Position numbers and translations under genes: made by a program. DNA of 64,000 nt from an uncultured Candidatus Entotheonella sp. (GTDB taxonomy: Bacteria > Tectomicrobia > Entotheonellia > Entotheonellales > Entotheonellaceae). This document shows positions 55,786-64,000 of the stretch, piece after piece (the stretch's first letter is position 1; the number at the start of each line of letters is the position of its first letter). Location: the NCBI GenBank assembly GCA_951828535.1, contig OX639990.1, positions 1,661,300-1,725,299 on the forward strand, given 5' to 3'. Under the pieces are notes generated by a model. That model had not been told where the DNA came from and did not search any database. It saw nothing but the letters and a program-made list of their open reading frames with translations.

Positions 55786-56189
55786 CCCTTGAGTAATAAG
55801 ATGGAACAGAAAACCGTGTTAAGCCCGGCTACAGCTCCTGTCGGGGGTCGCGCAGGGGTCGTAATCGGCCTTGCGCCGCGGCCTCCGGCAACACAAAGGC
55901 GTGTCGTCCCTGAAAATTGAGGTGTGTCTGTGAATCAAGAGCAACAGCCGCGCCACGCCTGCCGGGTAGACTTCGTAGCCGACGCGAGACAACTCTTTGA
56001 GAGCCGCTGCCATGTAGAGGGTATTTCACAGCACGGTGGCATTGACACCAGCCCCAATGCTGAGTCGATAGTACTCATCATCCACGTAGGCCAATATGTA
56101 AAGGGTTTTCGGGATGCGTCTCAAGGCCGTGAGGGCGGCAACTCAGCAAGGCTTAACACGGTTTTCTGTTCCATTACTAATCAAAGGCG
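55786..56189 (-). mobile_element. Tn3-family miniature remnant with degraded tnpA C-terminus
   Basis: Two inverted 38-base ends face each other: 55786-55823 and 56152-56189. Their inner 25 bases (55801-55825 and 56150-56174) are perfect inverted copies, ending in TTAAG preceded by GGAACAGAAAACC, much like the Tn3 end (GGAACGAAAACTC...TTAAG). Between them, on the minus strand, pieces of TnpA C-terminus remain: AYVDDEYYR, GAGVNATVL-stop-NTLYMAAAL, GYEVYPAGVARL, then after a frameshift HLNFQGRHAFVLPEAAAQG and LRPLRDP. An in-frame TGA, an internal deletion and a frameshift show it is dead. No 5-bp target duplication is evident at these edges. Confidence 0.8.
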
Positions 56190-56242
56190 AATACCGTTTC
56201 GCCCAGCAACGGAAGTTTACATATAATAGGCTTATCAGAAGT

Positions 56243-56260
56243 TGACGAGGGAACTCGTCA
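56243..56260. other. Stem-loop with GGAA tetraloop
   Basis: TGACGAG (56243-56249), loop GGAA, CTCGTCA (56254-56260): a perfect 7-bp stem with a GNRA-class tetraloop. It lies just after the AAGTTTACATAT copy at 56213-56224 and is probably part of the same relict element. Confidence 0.45.
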
Positions 56261-56394
56261 TTCTGGCACGGCTCCCCATGCAAGGATGCCCTGACAAACC
56301 CGAAAGCTTGCGAAGGCATTTCTTCCGCCTGCCACCGTAACGGGGCCGTGCCGATTTGCCATAACGACCTTATCGGGATGGGCGTTTTCGGCGA

Positions 56395-56610
56395 GGCCGC
56401 GCACTGGTATGGTATGAGCGTGGAACAGAGAAACAGAAACTCTTGGACGTGTACGCCATCGTTCTGCCGTGGCCGGTGCTTTATGGGACGATCAATACAC
56501 GCTTTTCCCGGAGACGCCGGATCATGACGCAGTTCGATGCCATCATGACGTCGGACAACGCGGAGTTGACCGATGGGCCGCGTCGATGCCATGCTGCGTG
56601 CGACGGCTAA
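56395..56610 (+). pseudogene. Gene fragment, unknown family (PIN-like flavour)
   Basis: One frame without a good start reads WYERGTEKQKLLDVYAIVLPWPVLYGTINTRFSRRRR (in parts) and ends at TAA 56610. The LPWPVLY and NTRF pieces recall small PIN-domain proteins, but the acidic active-site residues are not all visible. It is probably the 3' part of a gene truncated by the mobile debris upstream. The gap 55706-56737 otherwise holds the Tn3 remnant and a stem-loop. Confidence 0.3.
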
Positions 56611-56737
56611 AGATACAAACGTTGCCGCGATATTGACTTACAACGATGTCTGCCGGGCAGCATGCGATCAAGTTGCCTTGAGACGGCGTGTCGAAACACC
56701 CGAGGTACAACGTCATATCCCACCGGAAGGACACCGC

Positions 56738-58147
56738 ATGACAACGAAGACCATTTCCCCTTCCCAACCCCTCCCTCAAGAGGAGGGTGCTTCGACGAAG
56801 AAACTTTCCATCATCACCTACGGCTGCCAGATGAACGTGTACGATTCGGAGCGCATGGCCGGGGTGCTCAGGCAAGGGGGCTATGAACTCACGCCCGACG
56901 CGGGGCAGGCCGATCTGGTGCTGATGAACACCTGCAGCATCCGCGAGAAGGCGGAGCAGAAGTTCTACAGTGAATTGGGCCGACTGCGACGCCTCAAACA
57001 ACAGCGTCCGGGCATGATGATCGGCGTCTGCGGCTGCATCGCGCAGCGCGCCAGGGGGGAGATTCTGGAGCGGGCGCCGTACGTCGACCTGGTCTTCGGC
57101 ACCCTGAACGTCAGCCGCGTGCTGGACTTGGTGCAGCAGGTAGAGACGGCGAGCGAACCCGTTCTGGAAATCACCGACAAGGTGCTCGACGGCGATCTCG
57201 GCGCCCTGCCCGTGCAGCGCGACAGCCGCGTGACGGCGTTCGTCAGCGTCATGCACGGCTGCAACAAACGCTGCTCGTTCTGCGTGGTACCGAACACCCG
57301 CGGGCCGCAGGTCAGCCGCCCGATGCCGATCATTCTGGACGAAATACGCGGCCTGGCGGACGCTGGCTACCGCGAGGTCACCCTGGTCGGGCAGAACGTC
57401 AACGCCTACGGCAGCGACTTCCGTCCGCATCGCTCCGATTTCGCCGCCCTGCTCGAGGCCGTGCAGGAAGTGGCGGGCATCGAGCGCATCCGCTTCGTCA
57501 CCTCGCACCCGCTGGATTTCACCCAGCGCCTCATCGACGCCATGGCCGGGCTGGACAAAGTCTGCGAATTCCTCCACCTGCCCTTCCAGGCCGGCGCCGA
57601 CCGCATCCTCAAGCTGATGCGCCGCGGCTACACCGCCGAGGGCTACCGCGACCTCATCGCCCGCATCCGCGAGGCAGTGCCCAACCTGGCGCTGTCCACC
57701 GACGTCATCGTGGGATTTCCGGGCGAAACCGAGGAAGAGTTTCTCGAAACGCGCCGCATGCTGGAGTTGGTACGCTTCGACGCCATCTACCTGTTCAACT
57801 ACTCCGAACGCCCCGGCACCGTCGCCCCCGGCCTGCCCGATCAAGTGCCGCTCGCGGACAAGAAACGCCGCTTCGACGGCCTCCTGAACATGCAGAAGCG
57901 CATCTCCCTGGCAGCGAATTTAGCTTACGAAGGGGGAACCTACGAGGTTCTGGTGGAAGGACCCAGCAAGAAAGACTCCGCCAAGCTGACCGGTCGCACC
58001 CGCACCAACAAGATCATCAACTTCCCCGCCGATCCATCCTGCATCGGCCAGTTGGTGCCCGTGCGCGTCACCCAGGCCGGGCTGTACGCCTTGTCGGGTG
58101 AAAGGGAATCTTCAAGGGTGGAAATGCCCGTGATCGCTGGCGTCTAA
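56738..58147 (+). CDS. miaB: tRNA-2-methylthio-N6-isopentenyladenosine37 synthase
   Basis: A 469-residue radical-SAM methylthiotransferase. UPF0004 domain Cys residues lie in YGCQMNVYDSE, NTCSIREKAE and GCIAQ (second cluster). The radical SAM CX3CX2C motif is HGCNKRCSFCVVPNTRG, and the C-terminal TRAM domain ends the protein. It modifies A37 of tRNAs reading UNN codons. ATG 56738 has GGAAGG upstream; residues about 7-17 (SPSQPLPQEEG) before the conserved start KKLSIITYGCQMN are encoded by a palindromic repeat. It is transcribed away from the mobile debris. Confidence 0.94.
   Translation: MTTKTISPSQPLPQEEGASTKKLSIITYGCQMNVYDSERMAGVLRQGGYELTPDAGQADLVLMNTCSIREKAEQKFYSELGRLRRLKQQRPGMMIGVCGCIAQRARGEILERAPYVDLVFGTLNVSRVLDLVQQVETASEPVLEITDKVLDGDLGALPVQRDSRVTAFVSVMHGCNKRCSFCVVPNTRGPQVSRPMPIILDEIRGLADAGYREVTLVGQNVNAYGSDFRPHRSDFAALLEAVQEVAGIERIRFVTSHPLDFTQRLIDAMAGLDKVCEFLHLPFQAGADRILKLMRRGYTAEGYRDLIARIREAVPNLALSTDVIVGFPGETEEEFLETRRMLELVRFDAIYLFNYSERPGTVAPGLPDQVPLADKKRRFDGLLNMQKRISLAANLAYEGGTYEVLVEGPSKKDSAKLTGRTRTNKIINFPADPSCIGQLVPVRVTQAGLYALSGERESSRVEMPVIAGV
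56769..56787. repeat. Palindromic repeat inside the 5' end of miaB
   Basis: CCCTCC and GGAGGG arms surround CTCAAGA. The same CCCC-TCAAGA-GGGG core occurs at 58235-58252. Here it codes for PLPQEEG near the MiaB N-terminus. Confidence 0.55.
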
Positions 58148-58234
58148 AGCATTTTCTTATCTGATTGCGTTGGTTGCACCGCGGTGAGCTCCCCCCACCG
58201 GCTCGCCTGCGGGCTGCGCCCTTGTTTCGCCGAC

Positions 58235-58252
58235 TCCCCCTCAAGAGGGGAA
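58235..58252. repeat. Palindromic repeat after miaB
   Basis: TCCCCCTCAAGAGGGGAA: G/C-run arms around TCAAGA, the same core as at 56769-56787. It lies in the 184-bp gap between the convergent miaB and PAC2 genes and may serve as their transcript end. Confidence 0.55.
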
Positions 58253-58331
58253 TGATGGACGGTGACGAACGAGTATGTCAGATTGATCCGAAAGTGCTCT
58301 GACGGGCGCCGGTCCTGCCGCCTACCCTGCC

Positions 58332-59219
58332 CTACTCCTCATCCTGCTCGCGGCGCTGCTCGCGGAGGAAGGCTTCGAGTTCTCGGGCGAGTTCGTCGCC
58401 GCTGGGCAGGTCGTTGGTATTGCCGATGTCGTCGTCTTCGTCGTCCTCGTCTTCATCGCGTTCTTCGAGGCGGCGGACGTATTCGGCAACCTTGGGATCG
58501 CTGGCCAGAACGTCGCTGACACGGCGGTCGAACTCACCGGCAGCGCGTTCGAGATCGCTTAAATCTGTGCTGAAATCGAGCAGCCGGAGCACCCGCTGGA
58601 CGATGGCCAGGGCGGCCTTGACGTTGGGCGTGGCGGCGATGTAGTGGGGCACGTTGGCCCAGATGCTGAGGGCAGGGAAGCCGCGCCGGCGGCAGGTGTC
58701 GTGCAGGACGCCGACGATGCCAGTCGGGCCTTCGTAGCGGGACGGCGACAGACGCAGGCGTTGCGCCAGTTCCGCGTCGCTGGCGGAACCGGTCAGCCGA
58801 ACCGGCTTGGCATAGGCCACGTCGGCGAGCAGCGCGCCGAGGGTGACGACCAACTCCACCCCGCATTCCTCAATCACGTGCAGTACCGAATCGATGTAGC
58901 GGCGCCATTGCAGGTGGGGCTCGACACCCAGCGCGATGATGACGTCCTGCGCCAGTTGCGGGTCGCTGGCGTAGGCGAACTCATTCGCCGGCCAGATGAT
59001 TTCCCGCTCGCCGCCGCTAAAGCGCACGTGCGGACGCTGCTCGGAGAAGTTGTAGAAAATCTCCGGATCCAGGGTGGCAAAATTTTGACCCTGCAGGCGT
59101 TGCAAAAGGAACTTGGCGGCAAAGGTCGCGGCGTTCCCGGCGTCGTTCCACCCGGCAAAGGCGAGCAAGAGGATGGGACGCTTCAGCGTCGGCACCTTCG
59201 AAAACGACAGAACGTCCAT
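58332..59219 (-). CDS. PAC2-family protein
   Basis: A 295-residue protein of the PAC2 (proteasome assembly chaperone 2-like) family: LLLAFAGWNDAGNAATFAAKFL at the start (in parts), ARSFGGEREI-like RFSGGEREIIWPAN, TLGALLADVAYAKPV and GPTGIVGVL. In actinobacteria members sit near proteasome genes; no proteasome genes are seen here, so the function is unknown. A run of about 13 acidic residues (EERDEDEDDEDDD, about residues 250-262) precedes the C-terminal helix. ATG 59219 has GGAGGAG upstream. It follows the acyl-CoA ligase gene after 50 bases on the same strand. Confidence 0.85.
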   Translation of the reverse strand: MDVLSFSKVPTLKRPILLLAFAGWNDAGNAATFAAKFLLQRLQGQNFATLDPEIFYNFSEQRPHVRFSGGEREIIWPANEFAYASDPQLAQDVIIALGVEPHLQWRRYIDSVLHVIEECGVELVVTLGALLADVAYAKPVRLTGSASDAELAQRLRLSPSRYEGPTGIVGVLHDTCRRRGFPALSIWANVPHYIAATPNVKAALAIVQRVLRLLDFSTDLSDLERAAGEFDRRVSDVLASDPKVAEYVRRLEERDEDEDDEDDDIGNTNDLPSGDELARELEAFLREQRREQDEE

Positions 59220-59269
59220 AGCAGGCTCCTCCTGACACGTAGCGGCAAGATGCCACGCGCCGGTTCGGT

Positions 59270-60880
59270 CTAGTTGATGCGGGTCTCAAGCCCCTTCCAC
59301 TCTTTGTCCCGCAGCGCGAACTTTTTCACCTTGCCGGTCGAGGTCTTCGGCAGGTCGCCGAACTCCACCGCCTTCGGGCACTTGAAGTGCGCTATGTGGT
59401 CGCGGCAGAACTGGATGATGTCGGCCTCCGTCGGCTGCGTGCCCGGCTTGGGCACCACGAACGCCTTGGGCACCTCGCCCCATTTTTCGTCCGGGATGGC
59501 GATGACCGACACCTCCTGCACGTCCGGATGACGGTAGATGGTGTTCTCCACCTCGATGGTCGAGATATTCTCGCCGCCGCTGATGATGATGTCCTTCTTG
59601 CGGTCGCGCAGCTCCGCGTAGCCGTCCGGGTGCATGACGGCCAGGTCGCCGCTGTGGAACCAGCCGCCGCGGAAGGCTTCGGCGGTCACCTCGGGCTGCT
59701 CGTAGTAGCCGAGCATGACGTTGTTGCCGCGCATCACCACCTCGCCGAGGGTTTCGGCATCGGTGGGCACGTCGCGCATGTTGTCATCCACCACGCGCAT
59801 CTCGCCGGCGGTAATATAGGGCACGCCCTGCCGCGCCTTCTTGCGCGCTCGCTCGTCAACCGGCAGGTCGTCCCACTCCTCGTGCCAAGCGCAGATGCTG
59901 TGCGGGCCGTAAGTCTCGGTGAGTCCGTAGACGTGGAAAATCTCGGCGCCGAGCGCTTCCATGTTGGCGATAATCGTCGGGGACGGCGGCGCCGCGGCGG
60001 TGACGACGTGCAGCTTACGGGGGAAGACGGCGGTTTTGGCGCGCGGATGGTTGACCAGGGAAATGAGCACCACAGGCGCGCCGCACAGATGGGACACCTT
60101 CTCGGCTTCGATGAGGTCGAACACCCGGGCCGGTTCCAACCGCCGCAGGCAGATGTGCGTCGCGGCCACCGCAGTCACGCCCCACGGGAAGCACCAGCCG
60201 TTGCAGTGAAACATGGGCAGCGTCCACAGGTAGGTCGAGCGGTAGTTCATGCCGACCTCCAGCGCCGCGGTCATGGCGTTCAGGTAGCCGCTGCGGTGCG
60301 TGTACAGCACCCCTTTGGGGTTGCCGGTGGTGCCGCTGGTGTAATTGATGCTGATCGGCTCGTTTTCGTCCTGCACCGGGCTTCCCAGCAGCGCGTCCGT
60401 GCCGGTCGCCAGAAACGACTCGTAATCCGTCCCCTCATCCAGGGGCTCACCGATATCGCCGTCCAGGATGTTGACCACCGTCTCAACGCTGGTCAACTGG
60501 TCCCGCACCGGGCGGATCAACGCCGCCAATTCCGCGTCAACGCACAGCACCTTGCAGCCGGAATGGTTGATGATGTAGGCGATTTCCGGCGACGACAACC
60601 GGGTATTGATGCCCACCAGAATCGCCCCGGCCAGGGGCACGCCGAAGTGCGCCTCCAACATCGGCGGAATGTTGGGGCACAGGAAGGCGACACGGTCGCC
60701 CTTGACCACGCCGATGCCGTGCAAAGCGGTCGCCAGCCGGTTCACCCGATGCTGCAGTTGCCGGTAGGTGTAACGCGTATCGTTGTGGACAACGGCTGTT
60801 TTGTCAGGATAGACGCTCGCAGTGCGGGCGAGGAAACTGAGAGGGGTGAGCGGGGTGTAATTGACCGCTGTCTGCACCAT
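59270..60880 (-). CDS. AMP-dependent acyl-CoA synthetase (AlkK/medium-chain type)
   Basis: A 536-residue adenylate-forming ligase. It has the phosphate loop INYTSGTTGNPKGVLYTH (about residues 176-193), the VYGLTETYGP motif, SGDLAVMHPDGYAELRDRKKD (split), ISGGENIS, and the catalytic Lys in TSTGKVKKFALRD. The ISGGENIS and FHCNGWCFPWG segments are typical of AlkK-like and plant-type acyl-activating enzymes of medium- or long-chain acids. ATG 60880 has GGGAG upstream, better than the frame opening at 60898. It is divergent from the small gene and acs. Confidence 0.88.
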   Translation of the reverse strand: MVQTAVNYTPLTPLSFLARTASVYPDKTAVVHNDTRYTYRQLQHRVNRLATALHGIGVVKGDRVAFLCPNIPPMLEAHFGVPLAGAILVGINTRLSSPEIAYIINHSGCKVLCVDAELAALIRPVRDQLTSVETVVNILDGDIGEPLDEGTDYESFLATGTDALLGSPVQDENEPISINYTSGTTGNPKGVLYTHRSGYLNAMTAALEVGMNYRSTYLWTLPMFHCNGWCFPWGVTAVAATHICLRRLEPARVFDLIEAEKVSHLCGAPVVLISLVNHPRAKTAVFPRKLHVVTAAAPPSPTIIANMEALGAEIFHVYGLTETYGPHSICAWHEEWDDLPVDERARKKARQGVPYITAGEMRVVDDNMRDVPTDAETLGEVVMRGNNVMLGYYEQPEVTAEAFRGGWFHSGDLAVMHPDGYAELRDRKKDIIISGGENISTIEVENTIYRHPDVQEVSVIAIPDEKWGEVPKAFVVPKPGTQPTEADIIQFCRDHIAHFKCPKAVEFGDLPKTSTGKVKKFALRDKEWKGLETRIN

Positions 60881-60910
60881 AACAAATCTCCCGTACACGG
60901 TGGACGCTCT

Positions 60911-60929
60911 CGGCCAGGCTCTCTGGCCG
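60911..60929. promoter_or_regulatory. Inverted repeat in the divergent ligase/acs gap
   Basis: CGGCCAG-GCTCT-CTGGCCG, 7-bp perfect arms, is followed directly by a second imperfect pair, GGGCGACTAT and GTATCGCCC (60929-60953). Both lie 31-73 bases upstream of the acyl-CoA ligase start, a place suited to an operator, though they could also be dispersed repeats. A third hairpin, CACCGG/CCGGTG, is at 61081-61102. Confidence 0.35.
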
Positions 60930-61124
60930 GGCGACTATCCTAGAGTATCGCCCCGCCGCTTTCAAAGGAAAACCCGCGGCGGCCTTGGCGGCGAGCGGAT
61001 ATGCTATGATGCTTCGCTCTGCAACATATAACAGGAATTCCCCGACAGCCCTCGCCTGCCCCCGCCGCGGTCGCTCGCAGCACCGGCCTTCGCAGACCGG
61101 TGAGGATTGAAACGAGGAGACACC

Positions 61125-61388
61125 ATGCCCGAATTGCAACAACTCTTCGCCGACGTCGAAGAGGTTCTCGAACGCATGATCAGCCAGCAGCGCGACAAGG
61201 TTCGGGACGTGGCGCTGGACATGCTGCCGCATCTCAGCCCGGACGAGCTGCAGGACCCGCAGGATCACCCCGAGGTGTCGGACGATGCCACGTTCAACTT
61301 TGAAGACGGCCTGCTGGCCGGCCTCCTGAGCGCCCGCATGGCCCTGCGCAGCACGGTGTTCGACGGCCTCACACCCCCAACCTCATAA
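61125..61388 (+). CDS. Small acidic protein before acs, function unknown
   Basis: An 87-residue protein without signal or membrane segment. The first half is helical (ELQQLFADVEEVLERMISQQ), the middle is acidic (SPDELQDPQDHPEVSDD) and the end is helical (LLAGLLSARMALRS). It has a good Shine-Dalgarno site (GAGGAG) before ATG 61125 and ends 10 bases before the acs start, so it is likely real and co-translated with acs. I do not recognise the family; a role tied to acetyl-CoA synthetase is only suggested by position. Confidence 0.65.
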   Translation: MPELQQLFADVEEVLERMISQQRDKVRDVALDMLPHLSPDELQDPQDHPEVSDDATFNFEDGLLAGLLSARMALRSTVFDGLTPPTS

Positions 61389-61398
61389 GGAAGCGGCA

Positions 61399-63303
<1,905 letters not shown>

Positions 63304-63316
63304 AACGCGGCGCGGG

Positions 63317-64000
63317 TCAGGCCGCCAGCGCGCGCCAGCGGCGCCCGCCCTTGACCGTCAGCATCGCATGCAGGCGTTGACCGGCGGGCACCTCATTGCC
63401 CGCCGCGTCCACGAAACTGAACTCGCCTTCCTGAAGCTCCAGAACCGCGGCGTCGCCGGGGCTGCCGACCCGCAGGCTGCCCAGTTCCGGCTTGCCGATG
63501 GCGTCGGCGGCCTTGCTGGTCACGCTGGCGATCACCGCTTCCAACGGCATCTCCAGGGCCAGAAACGTGGACATGACGCCGAGCAGGTCGTAGACCACCC
63601 GGTCGGGCGGCGGGGTGTGGATGTCGGTGCTCAGCGTGTCCGGCCAGAACTCCTGCGACACCGCGGCGCGCGCCACGTTGAGATCGAAATGCACCCCGGC
63701 GTGCCCCACGTCCAGCACGATCCCCCGCTCGCGAGCCTCCCGCACCCCGTCGCGAATCCGTCCGTTGCCGTCCAGAACGTTATGCGCGTGGCCGTTGAGG
63801 ATGTGCGTCGCCACGTCGCCGGCGCGCATGAAATCGAAGAGGCGCACCAAGGGCACCGGCGTGCCGCTGACGTGCACCATCATCTGCGATTGCGTCGCGT
63901 CCGCCACCTCGCGCGCCATTTGCAGGGCCGGCAGGGCGTTGGCCTCGCCGGTAGCGCGGTGATCGATGCGCACCTTGACGCCCAGCGTCTGATCCGGGTT
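63317..64000 (-). CDS. Amidohydrolase/deacetylase-type metallohydrolase, 5' end outside window
   Basis: The C-terminal 227 residues of an amidohydrolase-superfamily protein; the start lies beyond the right edge. Visible sites are a likely carbamylated Lys in LGVKVRI, metal His in MMVHVSGTP and in ATHILNGHAHN, Asp in TLSTDIHTPPP, and the C-terminal composite-barrel strands (GSLRVGSPGDAAVLELQEGEF). This pattern matches the amidohydrolase/deacetylase group related to dihydroorotase and D-aminoacylase-like enzymes. It is convergent with acs, 13 bases away. The substrate is unknown. Confidence 0.82.
   Translation of the reverse strand, partial: NPDQTLGVKVRIDHRATGEANALPALQMAREVADATQSQMMVHVSGTPVPLVRLFDFMRAGDVATHILNGHAHNVLDGNGRIRDGVREARERGIVLDVGHAGVHFDLNVARAAVSQEFWPDTLSTDIHTPPPDRVVYDLLGVMSTFLALEMPLEAVIASVTSKAADAIGKPELGSLRVGSPGDAAVLELQEGEFSFVDAAGNEVPAGQRLHAMLTVKGGRRWRALAA

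Noticed and set aside
59387-60943. 518-aa plus-strand open frame opposite the acyl-CoA ligase
   Set aside because: Antisense shadow with low-complexity Gly/Arg/His/Val content; the minus-strand frame is a clear adenylate-forming enzyme.
61105-61115. GATTGAAAC-like end of a CRISPR repeat next to a small hairpin
   Set aside because: Only one copy; there are no spaced repeats of 24-37 bases and no cas genes in the window.

Overview
The window is a GC-rich stretch of chromosome from a Gram-negative bacterium. Evidence for a diderm envelope is apolipoprotein N-acyltransferase, a LolB-like lipoprotein, several lipobox proteins and a PilMN(OP)Q type IV pilus secretin system. Gene order recalls Desulfobacterota and other deep proteobacterial-type phyla: lolB-like, ispE, tRNA-Gln, prs, rplY, pth, rpsF, ssb, rpsR, DUF2232, rplI, dnaB, alr, tgt. 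No rRNA or other strong taxonomic marker is present, so the phylum is an inference. Coding density is high, most starts have good Shine-Dalgarno sites, and short GC-rich palindromic repeats are scattered through gaps and even into coding sequence.

Layout. 1-9.0 kb: a receiver-domain protein (cut by the left edge), HpcH/HpaI aldolase, DHA2-type MFS exporter, an SDR with an altered active site, a pyruvate kinase with an N-terminal degenerate receiver domain, a divergent GH15 glucosidase, an Mrp ATPase and a rhodanese. 9.2-17.6 kb: a broken small coiled-coil gene, 7Fe-type ferredoxin, Lnt, GcvH with a LipM-type octanoyltransferase, a YvcK/CofD-like protein, an acyl-CoA ligase, a D-2-hydroxyacid dehydrogenase and a PEGA-like lipoprotein. 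17.6-21.8 kb (minus strand): CYTH protein, purQ, purB, serS. 22.1-24.3 kb: hflK-hflC. 24.4-31.9 kb: an unrecognised protein divergent from pilM-pilN-pilOP(fused)-pilQ, then aroB and aroQ.

31.9-45.7 kb is one long growth and housekeeping block: plsC, dciA, a TPR protein, a LolB-like lipoprotein, ispE, tRNA-Gln(TTG), prs, rplY, pth, rpsF, ssb, rpsR, DUF2232, rplI, dnaB, alr, tgt. 46.0-51.7 kb: cysteine synthase-like enzyme, FIST protein, methyltransferase, ligA, nth.

51.7-56.7 kb is the accessory part. It holds an 11-residue-repeat coiled-coil membrane protein, a frameshifted tandem paralogue of it, an AT-rich inverted-repeat element, an alpha/beta hydrolase with a ThDP enzyme, a Tn3-family miniature remnant with 38-bp inverted repeats and a dead tnpA C-terminus, and another gene fragment. 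56.7-64 kb: miaB, a PAC2 protein, an acyl-CoA ligase, a small conserved-looking protein directly before acetyl-CoA synthetase, and an amidohydrolase cut by the right edge.

The most unusual items are the pseudo-receiver/pyruvate kinase fusion, the PilO-PilP fusion, the family of hendecad-repeat small membrane proteins, the SDR with Asn in place of the catalytic Lys, the Tn3-derived miniature element, and palindromic repeats that contribute codons to proteins. All family calls come from reading motifs by eye; no database search was possible.
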